The translations under genes and the position numbers were made by a program. The notes below the pieces were generated by a model, which was not told the origin of the DNA, did not search any database, and saw nothing but the letters and a program-made list of their open reading frames with translations. A stretch of 39,658 bases of DNA from Myxococcales bacterium (lineage in GTDB: Bacteria; Myxococcota_A; Polyangia; Haliangiales; Haliangiaceae): NCBI GenBank assembly GCA_016794525.1, contig JAEUJY010000123.1:1-39658 (forward strand), given 5' to 3'. Below are positions 12,481 to 23,531 of this stretch, piece by piece (within the stretch, counting starts at the first letter, position 1; every line of letters begins with the position of its first letter).

Positions 12481-14831
12481 ATGAAGCACTCGCCCCGAAC
12501 TCCTCGCCTTTGTGCCGCCGTCGTGGCGGCGTTCGTCGCTGCCCTGGCGGTGCCGCCGACGGCCTTCGCCCAGCCGACCGGCGGTGACGCCCCGGCGCCC
12601 GGCGAGGACCAGCAGCTCTACAACTGCGGCAAGGCCAAGAAGTCGTTCGCGGTCACGCTCAAGCCCGACACCGAGCTGAAGGACCTGCTGACGTGGGCGA
12701 TGGGGTTCACCTGCAAGAACTTCATCTACGAGTCGAGCATCCTGCAGCGCTCGAAGAAGCTGACGGTGATCGCGCCCAACTCGATGTCCCCGCAGCAGGC
12801 CTACCGCCTGTTCCTGGTGGGGCTGTCGACGATGGGCCTGACCGTCGTGCCCAAGGGCAACGTGCTGCGCATCGTCGAGGCGGCCAACGCCAAGTCCGAG
12901 ACGGTGCCGATCTACCGCCGCGGCACGCCGGCCAACTCCGACGACGTGTCGCGCCTGATCCTGCGCCCGCAGCACATCTCGCCCGACGAGCTGTCCAACG
13001 CGCTGTCGGTCGTGAAGTCGAACATCGGCATCATCCAGCCGGTGCCGCGCGCCGGCGTCCTGGTCATCACCGACTACTCGAGCGCGATCCGCGACATGGT
13101 CACGATGACCAAGGAGCTGGATCGGCCGGCGTCGGGTGAGGGCATCTACACGATCGCCGTGAAGTACGCCGACGCGGTCGCGCTGGCGCAGAAGCTGGGC
13201 GAGATCCTCGGCACCGGCCAGGGCGGCCCCGGCGGCCCGACGCCGGGCGGCAAGGGCGGCACCGGCAAGGACGAGATCGCCGCGGCGGTGCCGTCCAAGA
13301 TCCTGTCCGACGAGCGCACCAACACGCTGATCCTGCTGTCGAGCGAGGCCGGCTACCTGCGCGTGCGCGGGCTGGTCGAGCGCCTCGACGTCCCGGCCTC
13401 GGGCGCCGGCACCGACGCCGGCTCGATCCACGTCTACCGCCTCGAGAACGCCAACGCCGAGGAGATGGCCCAGACGCTGTCGGGCGCGCTCAGCGGCGCC
13501 GGCGCCAACACCGGCCGCCGCGGCGCGGCCAACCCCAGCCGGCCGGTCGCCCAGGGCGACTTCGGCAACGTCGGCGGTGCCTCGTTCGAGGGCCAGGTGC
13601 GGATCACCCACGACGCGCCGACCAACGCGCTGGTCGTGCTGTCGAGCGGCCGCGACTTCGAGGCCCTCAAGGAGGTCGTGCGCGAGCTCGACGTGCCGCG
13701 CCGCCAGGTCTTCATCGAGGCGGTGATCCTCGAGCTCAACGTCGGCAGCGGCCTCGACCTCGGCACTAGCTTCCACGGCGGCCTGCCGCTGGGCGACAAC
13801 GAGGACAGCCTCCTGTTCGGCGGCGTCCAGTCGAGCGACCTCAAGTCGCTGCAGCTGTCGACCCTGGCCTCGGCCACCGGCCTCATCAGCGGCCTGATCG
13901 GCCCGATCCTGCCGCAGAGCCAGGAGCTGCTCGGCACCAGCATCCCGTCGTACGCGATGCTGTTCCAGGCGCTGGCCAAGTCGTCCAACGTCAACGTGCT
14001 GTCGAGCCCGCACATCCTGGCCACCAACAACGAGGAGGCCGAGATCACCGTCGGCCAGAACATCCCGTACCAGGGCGGCATCAACTTCGGCGGCTTCGGC
14101 CAGGTCCAGGGCGGCGCGTCGAGCTTCGGCCAGCTGTCGATCCAGCGCCAGGACATCGAGCTGTCGATGAAGATCACGCCGATCATCAACGCCAGCGACA
14201 TGGTGCGGCTCAAGATCGAGCAGCAGATCCAGGACGTCGGCGACAAGGACCCGCAGCTGGGCCCGACCTGGACCAAGCGCAAGATCAAGACCACCGTCGT
14301 CGTGCGCGATCAGCAGAGCGTCGTCATCGGCGGCCTGATCAGCGACCGGGTCTCGTACTCCGAGTCCAAGGTGCCGCTGCTCGGCGACATCCCGATCCTC
14401 GGCTACCTGTTCAAGTACACCAAGCGCGACAAGAAGAAGACCAACCTCCTCCTGCTCCTGACGCCGCACGTCGTCCACGACCAGATGGACCTGCAGCGGA
14501 TCCTCGAGCGCAAGACCCGCGAGCGCAACGAGTTCCTGCGCTCGTTCGGCAACCTCGACCACCACAAGTACGTCGGCGACATCGACTACCGTCGCAAGCG
14601 CGGCGTGGTCGAGGAGATCAACCGCCAGGTCAAGAACGTCGAGCGCGACCGCGAGATCCTGCGCGCGCTCGACGCCGACACCGGCGGCATGCCGACCGGC
14701 CCGGTCGACTACCAGCTGCCGGGCGCCGGCGACGATCTCGAGGACGGCGAGGCGCCGACCCCGGCGCCGACCCCGGCGCCGCCCGCGCCGGCCAAGCCCG
14801 ACCCGGCCAAGCCGACCGGAGGCCAGCAGCC

Positions 14832-14835
<4 letters not shown>
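12481..14835 (+). CDS. gspD: Type II secretion system secretin GspD
   Basis: 784 residues. Forms the outer-membrane channel through which folded proteins leave. A cleavable signal peptide (MKHSPRTPRLCAAVVAAFVA.., cut near AFAQ, about residue 30) precedes N0 (about 55-135, with a Cys pair YNC/FTC) and several N1-N3 modules (about 140-420; N3 has the typical Gly-rich insert near 245-262 and another near 338-352). The secretin core (about 400-665) has VFIEAVILELNVG, SSPHILATNNEEAEITVG and the near-C-terminal signature VPLLGDIPILGYLFK. The tail of about 120 residues is charged and then Pro/Ala-rich (APTPAPTPAPPAPAKP), perhaps for pilotin or surface contacts. No strong ribosome-binding site is visible before the ATG, only GAAG. 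Its stop overlaps the GTG of gspE by 4 nt. Confidence 0.97.
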
Positions 14836-16618
<1,783 letters not shown>

Positions 16619-16619
<1 letters not shown>

Positions 16620-17869
16620 TGGTGATGTACGCGTACAAGGGCATCGGCCCCAGCGGCAAGGCGGTGAGCGGCGTCAAGGACGCCGACTCGCCCAAGCTGG
16701 TGCGCGCGCTCTTGCGCAAGGACGGCGTCGTCGTCACGTCGGTCGAGCTGTCGAAGCAGGGCGCGCCCAAGGCCGGCGCCAAGGCCGGGTCGGGGCTGTC
16801 CAAGGAGGTCGACCTCGGCGCGATCTTCGGCGGCGTCAAGAAGTCCGACGTCGCCAACTTCACCCGGCAGCTGGCGACGCTGCTCAAGAGCGGCATCGCG
16901 CTGGCCGAGTCGCTCAACACGCTGTTCGAGCAGACCGACAACGTCCGGCTGAAGGTGCCGGTCGGCGAGGTCCGCACCGCGGTCAACGAGGGCAGCTCGT
17001 TCGCCGACGCGCTGGCCAAGCACCCCAAGATCTTCGACGAGCTGTACGTGTCGATGGTCCGCGCCGGCGAGGTCGCCGGCAACCTCGACGAGGTGCTCGA
17101 CCGCCTGGCCGACTTCCTCGACAGCGCCCAGAAGCTCAAGGGCAAGGTCCAGTCGGCGATGATCTACCCGATCATCATGTTGATCGTCGGCGCCATCATC
17201 ATGGCGGTGCTGATGGTCGCGGTGATCCCCGAGGTCACCAAGATGTTCAAGTCGCAGGGCAAGACCCTGCCGTGGAACACCCGGCTCCTGATCTGGGGCG
17301 CCGACACGCTGCGCAACCACGTCATCCTGGTGATCGGCGGCTGGACGCTGGCGATCTGGGGCTTCCGCCGCTGGATCAAGAGCCCGACCGGCCGGCCGGT
17401 GTGGCACCGCTTCGTGCTCAAGATCCCGATGGTCGGCGACCTCGCGCGCAAGGTGAACGTCGCCCGCTTCTCGCGGACGCTGTCGACGATGCTGCGCTCC
17501 GGCGTGCCGATGCTGCGCGCGCTCGAGACCGCCAAGGAGATCCTCGGCAACGTCGTCCTCAAGAAGGCGATCGACGACGCCAAGCAGGCGGTCACCGAGG
17601 GCGAGTCGCTCGCGGTGACGCTCAAGAAGTCGGGCCAGTTCCCGGCGATGATGACCCACATGACCGCGGTCGGCGAGCGCGCCGGCCAGCTCGAGCAGAT
17701 GCTCGAGCGCGTCGCCACCACCTACGAGAACGAGGTCGACCTGCGGCTGTCGCGGCTGACCTCGATGCTCGAGCCGCTGATGCTCGTCGCGATGGGCGGG
17801 TCGGTGGCCTTCGTCGTGTTCTCGATCCTCCAGCCCATCATGTCGATGGGCTCGTTCGGAGGGAAGTGA
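16619..17869 (+). CDS. gspF: Type II secretion system inner-membrane platform protein GspF
   Basis: 416 residues. Polytopic membrane protein that couples the GspE ATPase to pseudopilin extraction. It has two copies of the T2SSF helical domain: the first at about 80-200 (FTRQLATLLKSGIALAESL) and the second at about 280-405 (FSRTLSTMLRSGVPMLRAL), each followed by a long hydrophobic helix. Membrane segments are near 180-205, 235-255 and 380-405. The start is the ATG of the overlapping TGATG with gspE; an ATG at 16625 would shorten it by two residues. Length and domain order match the family. Confidence 0.97.
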
Positions 17870-17898
17870 CTGTGACCGCCAGGCTCAAGGAGACTCCG

Positions 17899-18351
17899 AT
17901 GCGTACGTTCAACCTCCAGGCTCTTCTCACCCGGCGGCAGCGCCGGCGCACCGGCAAGGTCACGGCCCGTGGCCTGGTCGCGATGACGCTGCTCGAGATC
18001 ATGATCGTGCTGGCCATCCTGGCCCTGGTCATGGGCTTCCTGGTCGGCCCGCGCGTCTTCAAGGCGCTGTCGTCGTCGAAGGTCGAGACCGCCCGCAACA
18101 TGGTCAAGAAGTTCGCCTTCGAGGCCTACACCGACTGGTCGGCCAAGCCCGGCTCGAAGGGCTGCCCGCAGCTGTCGGACCTGACCGAGTTCATGAACTC
18201 GAAGGACACCAAGGATCCGTGGGGCGAGGAGTACGTGCTGAAGTGCGGCGGCGACCTGCCGGCCGGCCTCAGCCCGGGCTCGATCGCCGTCTACTCGAAG
18301 GGGCCGGACGGCAAGGACGGCACCGGCGACGACATCAAGAGCTGGGAGTAG
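17899..18351 (+). CDS. gspG: Major pseudopilin GspG (Ala at cleavage position -1)
   Basis: 150 residues. Builds the shaft of the T2SS pseudopilus. The N-terminal leader is long (28 residues, very basic) and the processing site reads GLVA|MTLLEIMIVLAIL, so the residue before the cut is Ala28, not Gly, while Glu at mature +5 (Glu33) is kept. The other pseudopilins in this operon keep Gly. The C-terminal domain has the GspG hallmarks DPWGEEYVLK and the calcium-loop-like segment YSKGPDGKDGTGDDIKSW. AAGGAG at 17887-17892, 6 nt ahead, fixes the ATG at 17899; an upstream in-frame GTG at 17872 would place that site inside the gene. Cleavage by GspO (not in this window) is required for function. Confidence 0.95.
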   Translation: MRTFNLQALLTRRQRRRTGKVTARGLVAMTLLEIMIVLAILALVMGFLVGPRVFKALSSSKVETARNMVKKFAFEAYTDWSAKPGSKGCPQLSDLTEFMNSKDTKDPWGEEYVLKCGGDLPAGLSPGSIAVYSKGPDGKDGTGDDIKSWE

Positions 18352-18354
18352 GCC

Positions 18355-19185
18355 ATGACCGCTCGGGCCCCCTCGTGTCGCACCGCCCGCGCCGGCCTCG
18401 GCGCCCGGGCGGCCCGCGGCATGACGGTGCTCGAGATCATGATCGTGCTCGCGATCATCGGGCTGCTCGCGTACCTCGGGTACAGCGGCTTCCGGGTGCT
18501 GTCGTCGCAGGCGTTGACCCGCGACACGCTCGACCTGGCGGCGGTGATGCGCCGGACCCAGATGCTGGCGATGGAGAGCGCGACGCCGGTGCGGCTGGTG
18601 ATCGATCTCGACACCCAGCAGTACTGGGTCGAGGCCTGCCTCGGCGATCCCACGCTGACCCGGGCCAAGGAGGAGGTCGCGACCAGCCCCGAGGCCGCGG
18701 CCAAGGCCCTCGAGGAGGCCCAGGGCCGGCTGGCGACGCTGCCGGCCGGGCAGCTCAAGGTCGAGTCGGCCGAGGAGGCCACCAAGATGGCGATGGCGCT
18801 GGCCGGCCGCGACGTTGGCGGCAAGGTCTGCTACCCGGTCGACAAGCTGCCGGCCGAGCTGGCCGAGAAGCTGGGCGAGGTCCGCTCGTTCGACTCGGTC
18901 GGTCGTGACCTGCGGCGGGCGATCAACCGCGACCGCGGCGTCAAGGTGCGCGAGGTCTGGGTCCAGCACCTCGAGGAGTCGGTCACCGGCGGCCAGGTGT
19001 CGATCTCGTTCTTCCCGATGGGCTGGGCCGAGAAGGCGATCATCACGCTCGGCGACGGCCGCGCCACCTACGCGATCTACCTCTACGGCCTGACCGGCCG
19101 GGTCGAGATCAAGGACGGCGAGCCGCGCAACCCCAACGACCACCTGCTGCGCGACGCCAAGGGCGAAGACGAGGCCGAGCGATGA
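18355..19185 (+). CDS. gspH: Minor pseudopilin GspH
   Basis: 276 residues, longer than the usual 160-200 for GspH. The leader ends in RG|MTVLEIMIVLAIIGLLAYLGY, with Gly22 at -1 and Glu27 at +5. The hydrophobic helix is followed by the typical LDLAAVMRRTQMLAMES helix. The extra length is an Ala/Glu-rich, probably coiled-coil insertion at about 105-195. The C-terminal part (SISFFPMGWAEKAIITLGDG.., GLTGRVEI) has the strand pattern of the GspH globular fold. It starts 3 nt after gspG and its stop overlaps the gspI ATG (ATGA). It is expected to sit at the pseudopilus tip with GspI, J and K. The assignment rests on order and fold pattern and is good. Confidence 0.88.
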   Translation: MTARAPSCRTARAGLGARAARGMTVLEIMIVLAIIGLLAYLGYSGFRVLSSQALTRDTLDLAAVMRRTQMLAMESATPVRLVIDLDTQQYWVEACLGDPTLTRAKEEVATSPEAAAKALEEAQGRLATLPAGQLKVESAEEATKMAMALAGRDVGGKVCYPVDKLPAELAEKLGEVRSFDSVGRDLRRAINRDRGVKVREVWVQHLEESVTGGQVSISFFPMGWAEKAIITLGDGRATYAIYLYGLTGRVEIKDGEPRNPNDHLLRDAKGEDEAER

Positions 19186-19847
19186 GCCGCCGCCACCGCG
19201 CCGCGTTGCGCCGGGCCGGCCTCACGCTGGTCGAGGTGATGATCGCGCTGGCGATCCTCGGGATGGCCCTGGTGCTGCTCATCAAGAGCGTCGCGACCAA
19301 CATCTCCGCGTCGTCGTCGTCCTACTACATGGGCGTCGTCGCCGACCTGTCGCGCGGCAAGATGTACGACCTCGAGGAGAAGCTGCTCGACGAGGGCTTC
19401 CAGGAGGGCGTCCAGGAGGAGGAGGGCGACTTCGACGACGAGGGCTTCCCGCGGATCAAGTGGAAGGCGGTCATCGAGCCGGCCGAGCTGCCCAGCTACG
19501 AGAAGCTGATGGCGCTGGCCGAGGGCGGCCCGGGCGCGGGCAGCGGCAGCGGCGACGGCAGCGGCAGCGGCGACGGCACGTCGGCCAGCGACAAGTTCCA
19601 GTCGAGCGCGCTGGGCGGCATGATGGGCATGTTCGGCGGCGGGGGAGGGGGCGCCGACTCGGCGCAGGGGGCGCAGACCGGCGGCTTCATCCAGGCGCAG
19701 TACACGCTGATCCAGAACGTCCTGAAGGCGTCGGTCCGCAAGATCACGTTGACGGTGTCGTGGTCGACCGGCATCCACGACGAGCAGGTCGACTTCATCC
19801 TGTACGTCACCGATCCTGCCGGGATGCAGAAGGCGTTGCCGATATGA
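19182..19847 (+). CDS. gspI: Minor pseudopilin GspI
   Basis: 221 residues. RRAG|LTLVEVMIALAILGMALVLLI gives Gly13 at -1 and Glu18 at +5. GspI is normally near 120-130 residues; this one carries an acidic stretch (about 65-90), a Gly/Ser/Asp linker encoded by a tandem 18-nt duplication, and a second poly-Gly run near 149-154. The conserved C-terminal strand region (ASVRKITLTVSWSTGIHDEQVDFILYVTDP) is like the end of other GspI proteins. It overlaps gspH and gspJ by 4 nt at each end. It should nucleate the tip complex with GspJ and GspK. Confidence 0.88.
   Translation: MSRRHRAALRRAGLTLVEVMIALAILGMALVLLIKSVATNISASSSSYYMGVVADLSRGKMYDLEEKLLDEGFQEGVQEEEGDFDDEGFPRIKWKAVIEPAELPSYEKLMALAEGGPGAGSGSGDGSGSGDGTSASDKFQSSALGGMMGMFGGGGGGADSAQGAQTGGFIQAQYTLIQNVLKASVRKITLTVSWSTGIHDEQVDFILYVTDPAGMQKALPI
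19539..19574 (+). repeat. Tandem 18-nt duplication in gspI
   Basis: Two perfect head-to-tail copies of an 18-nt unit (GGCAGCGGCAGCGGCGAC), each coding Gly-Ser-Gly-Ser-Gly-Asp. It is in frame and would lengthen or shorten a flexible linker by slippage without breaking the gene. Confidence 0.9.
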
Positions 19848-20533
19848 GCGCTCGTCCCACGCCGCGACGCCGGCCGGCCGGCCGGGGCATGACCCTCATC
19901 GAGATCATGATCGCGATGGCGATCCTCGGCCTGATGATGGTGCTGGCCTGGAGCACGCTCAAGTCGGCGTCCGACGCGCGGACGACCTACACCGCGATCG
20001 AGGAGCGCAACCACGAGATCCGGCTGGGCCTGGCCCGGCTGGTCGCCGATCTCGAGAGCGCGTACCTGTCGGACAACGAGGACAAGACCCTCGACAACCG
20101 GCGCACGATCTTCGTCGGCAAGGAGGACGAGGTGCGGTTCTCGGCGTTCGGGCACATGACGCTGTGGTCGGACACCAACGAGTCGGACCAGACGATGATC
20201 GCGTACTTCCTCGACGACGATCGCGAGGACCCGCGGGTCGACAGCCTGTTCCGCAAGGAGCTGCGCCGGCCGTCCAACGAGAACTGGGAGCGCCAGCCGG
20301 GCGAGCTCGACGTGCTGACCCGCGCGGTCGAGAAGCTCGAGTTCGAGTACTGGGACTGGAAGGACAAGAAGTGGCGGCGCGAGTGGGACTCGACCAAGGC
20401 CGACGGCGTCGCCGGGCGCATCCCGACCCGGATCCGGATCAAGCTCACGTACAAGAACGCGCGCGGCGACGAGCTGACGATGACCACCCAAGCGCGGCCG
20501 CTCCTCGAGGAGCGCCTGGGGAACGGCTCGTGA
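19844..20533 (+). CDS. gspJ: Minor pseudopilin GspJ
   Basis: 229 residues. Leader ends at AGRG|MTLIEIMIAMAILGLMMVLAW (Gly15 at -1, Glu20 at +5). The following helix (RNHEIRLGLARLVADLESAYLS) and the charged strands with FSAFGHMTLWSDTNESDQTMIAYFL match GspJ's globular domain, as do the C-terminal GRIPTRIRIKLTYKN and TMTTQARPLL. Length is normal for the family. ATGA overlap with gspI and GTGA overlap with gspK. It is a component of the I-J-K tip complex. Confidence 0.92.
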   Translation: MSARPTPRRRPAGRGMTLIEIMIAMAILGLMMVLAWSTLKSASDARTTYTAIEERNHEIRLGLARLVADLESAYLSDNEDKTLDNRRTIFVGKEDEVRFSAFGHMTLWSDTNESDQTMIAYFLDDDREDPRVDSLFRKELRRPSNENWERQPGELDVLTRAVEKLEFEYWDWKDKKWRREWDSTKADGVAGRIPTRIRIKLTYKNARGDELTMTTQARPLLEERLGNGS

Positions 20534-21837
20534 GCGCGCCCCGCCGCCCACGCACGCGCCGGCGCCGGGCGCCGGCCTCGGTGCGCCACCGCGCCGGCGT
20601 CGCGATCCTGATGGTCGTGACCGCGATCGCGCTGTGCCTGGTGCTGGTCAACGACTTCGGCACCCGGACCCAGGTCGACAAGCTCGGCGCGCGCAACAAC
20701 CTCGATCAGGTGCGGGCCCACTTCCTGGCGCGGTCGGGGCTCAACCTCGCCGACCTGATGCTGCGCCTGCAGAAGAAGATCGAGCAGTTCGAGGATCAGA
20801 TCGGCCCGATCCAGATCACCACCTACGCCGACACCTTCGTCGCCGCGTTCGGCGGCGACGAGGAGCAGGTCGAGAGCGCGGTCGGCGTGTCGTTCGGCGA
20901 GACCAAGGGCATGGGCGTGTCGTTCGGCACCTTCGGCCTGCGGATGACGCCCATCGACGGCAAGATCAACGTCAACTGCGCGGCGTCGCTGGCCGCCAGC
21001 AACCAGCGCATCGTCCGCAGCGCGCTGCAGGGCCTCCTGTACCCCAACGCCTTCGACCCGGTCTTCGAGGAGGAGGACGGGGAGGGCTGGCGCCGCGATC
21101 GCGCCACCCAGATCGACGCGATCATGGACTACATCGACAAGGATCAGGATCGCGGCGAGCAGCGGGCCGGCGCCGAGGACTACGGCTACGAGAACCTCAA
21201 GGATCGCTACAAGCCCAAGAACAACGCGATCGACTCGGTGGCCGAGCTCAAGCTGGTGCGCGGCGTCGACGCCCGCTTCTGGGCGCTGTTCGGCACCGCG
21301 TTCCGCACGCTGGGCGCGTGCGAGGTCAACCTGCGGGTCGCCGACGACCCCAAGATCTTGCTCGCGGTCATCCAGCTGGCGGCCAAGACCCCCGAGCAGG
21401 TCGACCTCGGCAACGCCTGGCAGCTCGCCCAGCTGTGGTTGCAGGCGGTGCAGCTGGGGCTGGTGCAGCCGACCAACGACGAGTTCCGCGGCTTCATCGC
21501 CGATCCCAAAGCCGCGCTGGCGCCGCCCGCCGGCGAGCCCGGCGCGACGCCGACCGGCACCGGCACGACGTCGACGCCGACCCTGACGATCCCGCCGAAC
21601 CTGGTCGGCATCGAGCTCCTGCGCGATCGGCTCAACGCGATCGCCAAGGCCGGCCCGGCGCGCGTCTACGAGGTCGAGGTCTACGGCGAGGTGACGCGCG
21701 GCGGCGCGCTGAACCCGCTGCGCCGGACCATCCGCGGCACCTGGGACCAGGAGTTCCAGATGCAGGAGAGCCGCGTCGCCAAGAAGTTCCCGCCAGGCAA
21801 GAACAAGGGCACCTGGCTGTACCTGCGTGAGGAGTAG
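20530..21837 (+). CDS. gspK: Minor pseudopilin GspK (pseudopilus cap)
   Basis: 435 residues, GTG start overlapping the gspJ stop. HRAG|VAILMVVTAIALCLVLVND has Gly23 at -1 and, as usual for GspK, no Glu at +5 (Met instead), which fits a cap that no further subunit must follow. The large domain shows LRMTPIDGKINVNCAA, then the helical SAM-like insertion ATQIDAIMDYIDKDQDRGEQ.. and LKLVRGVDARFWALFGTAFRTLG, both characteristic of GspK. Residues about 325-360 are a Pro/Thr/Gly linker. GspK closes the pseudopilus tip and may contact cargo. A 54-bp gap follows before gspL. Confidence 0.93.
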   Translation: MSAPRRPRTRRRRAPASVRHRAGVAILMVVTAIALCLVLVNDFGTRTQVDKLGARNNLDQVRAHFLARSGLNLADLMLRLQKKIEQFEDQIGPIQITTYADTFVAAFGGDEEQVESAVGVSFGETKGMGVSFGTFGLRMTPIDGKINVNCAASLAASNQRIVRSALQGLLYPNAFDPVFEEEDGEGWRRDRATQIDAIMDYIDKDQDRGEQRAGAEDYGYENLKDRYKPKNNAIDSVAELKLVRGVDARFWALFGTAFRTLGACEVNLRVADDPKILLAVIQLAAKTPEQVDLGNAWQLAQLWLQAVQLGLVQPTNDEFRGFIADPKAALAPPAGEPGATPTGTGTTSTPTLTIPPNLVGIELLRDRLNAIAKAGPARVYEVEVYGEVTRGGALNPLRRTIRGTWDQEFQMQESRVAKKFPPGKNKGTWLYLREE

Positions 21838-21891
21838 CGTCGTGAACCAGATCCCCCCGATCCCAGGGCCCCTGATGCCAAGGACCGAGCC

Positions 21892-23529
21892 ATGAGCCGC
21901 ACGTTCGCCGTCGACCTCGGCGCCTGGAGCGTCAAGGTCGCGATCGCCAGCGCCGGCTTTCGCCACGCCACCGTCGGCGAGGTGATCGAGCGCGTCGTGC
22001 CGGCCGGGGACGAGCCCTACGAGCAGCGGGCCGGCCGGGTGCTGGCCGGCATCATCCGCGAGCACAAGCTCGATCACGACACCGGCTACCTCGCGGTCGG
22101 CGGCGCCCAGGTGTTCGTCCACGTCCTGGAGTTCGGCTTCAAGTCGCTGCGCCGCGCCGACCTCGACAAGGCCGTCGGCGCCGAGCTCGAGGGCGTCGTG
22201 CCGGTCGATCTCGAGGACCTGGTCTACGCGTTCGAGCCGCTCGCCGCGGTGCCGGCCGCGCCGATCGATCCCGGCGCCCCGGCGCGCGGGCGGGTCGCGG
22301 CGCCCACCGACGGCATGCGCGTGCTGACCTACTCGATGCGGCAGGCCCGCGCCCAGGAGCTGATCGGCCTGACCGCCGCCGCCGGCGCCGAGGCCCGCGG
22401 CCTGGTCACGGTCGCGTCGCTGGCCCGGCTCGACCGCGCCACCGACGACGTCGCCACCGCGATCGTCGACGTCGGCCACGAGCACACCCACGTCGTCATC
22501 GCCCGCCACGGCAAGGCCCAGTGGTCGCGCTCGATCACCCGCGGCGGCCGCCACGTCACCGACGCGGTGGTCAAGCACTGGCGGCTGGCGTTCCCCGAGG
22601 CCGAGCACGCCAAGCACACCGACGGCTTCGTCGCGTCGAGCGGCAACCCGGCGCCGAGCGAGGCCTGGCAGCGGGTCCACGAGGTGCTGGTCACCGAGCT
22701 CGGCCCGTGGGTCCGCGAGCTGCGCCAGAGCCTGTCGGCGGCCCGGGCCAAGACCGGCCTCGCGGTCGGCCGGGTGATCCTGGTCGGCGGCGGCAGCCGG
22801 CTGCGCGGCCTGACCGGGTTCGTGGCCGACGAGCTGCGCCTGCCGGTCGCGACGATCAGCCCGACCGACGCGGCGAGCTTCCTGACCCCGCGCCAGGCCG
22901 AGGCCGGCGCGGTCGACGGCGGCGCGCTGGCGGTGGCGACGGCGCTCGACGTCGCCGGCGGTCGCGCCAGCTTCGACCTGCGCCAGGGCGCGCTGGCGTT
23001 CAAGGTCGACATGACCTTCATCAAGACCAAGCTCATGCAGGTCGGCGCCGCCGCCCTGGTGGTGCTGGCGTTCGCCGGCGGCTCGGCCTACGCGTCGATG
23101 AAGACGCTGCGCAAGGCCGAGAAGACGCTGAACCAGCGGATCGCGACCGAGTCGGCCGAGGCCTTCGACGGCAAGCCGAAGAAGGTCAAGGAGCTGCTGG
23201 CGCTGTCGGCGGTCGGCGGCGCCGCCGGCGAGTCGCCGATGCCCAAGATGTCGGCCTACGACCTCTTGCTCGAGATCAACGGCAAGCTGCCGGCCCGCGA
23301 GGGCATCACGCTGAACGTCTCGTCGATCGACATCAAGGAGAACAAGGTGACGATCGAAGGATCGGCCAAGACGCCCGAGGAGGTCGACGCGCTCGAGGCG
23401 GCGCTCAAGAGCGTCGAGGGCGTCGTCAAGGGCACCCCGTGCGTGAAGGAAGTCTCGCGCGGGCCATCCAAGAGCGGCAAGGACGGCGAGAAGCTGTTCT
23501 CGTTCGCGCTGCGCACGGAGTGCATGTAG
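21892..23529 (+). CDS. gspL: Type II secretion system protein GspL (PilM-like cytoplasmic domain)
   Basis: 545 residues. The cytoplasmic part (about 1-370) is an actin-like fold: FAVDLGAWSVKVAIASAG is the phosphate-1-type loop, TAIVDVGHEHTHVVIARHGK the phosphate-2-type loop and GRVILVGGGSRLRGLTGFV the adenosine-type motif, so it is closer to PilM than enterobacterial GspL. A membrane helix lies near 383-402 and a periplasmic ferredoxin-like domain at about 460-545 (NGKLPAREGITLNVSSIDIKE..). GspL recruits GspE to the membrane and pairs with GspM. The ATG at 21892 is the only start near the actin motif. It ends 2 nt before gspM. Confidence 0.93.
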   Translation: MSRTFAVDLGAWSVKVAIASAGFRHATVGEVIERVVPAGDEPYEQRAGRVLAGIIREHKLDHDTGYLAVGGAQVFVHVLEFGFKSLRRADLDKAVGAELEGVVPVDLEDLVYAFEPLAAVPAAPIDPGAPARGRVAAPTDGMRVLTYSMRQARAQELIGLTAAAGAEARGLVTVASLARLDRATDDVATAIVDVGHEHTHVVIARHGKAQWSRSITRGGRHVTDAVVKHWRLAFPEAEHAKHTDGFVASSGNPAPSEAWQRVHEVLVTELGPWVRELRQSLSAARAKTGLAVGRVILVGGGSRLRGLTGFVADELRLPVATISPTDAASFLTPRQAEAGAVDGGALAVATALDVAGGRASFDLRQGALAFKVDMTFIKTKLMQVGAAALVVLAFAGGSAYASMKTLRKAEKTLNQRIATESAEAFDGKPKKVKELLALSAVGGAAGESPMPKMSAYDLLLEINGKLPAREGITLNVSSIDIKENKVTIEGSAKTPEEVDALEAALKSVEGVVKGTPCVKEVSRGPSKSGKDGEKLFSFALRTECM

Positions 23530-23531
23530 CC

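Noticed and set aside
12472-14565. Minus-strand open frame (697 codons) opposite gspD
   Set aside because: It mirrors gspD, whose secretin motifs are unmistakable; the antisense product is Asp/Arg/Leu/Val-rich with no family features.
19987-22680. Minus-strand open frame (897 codons) opposite gspJ-K-L
   Set aside because: It crosses several real, tightly packed genes and lacks any recognisable domain.
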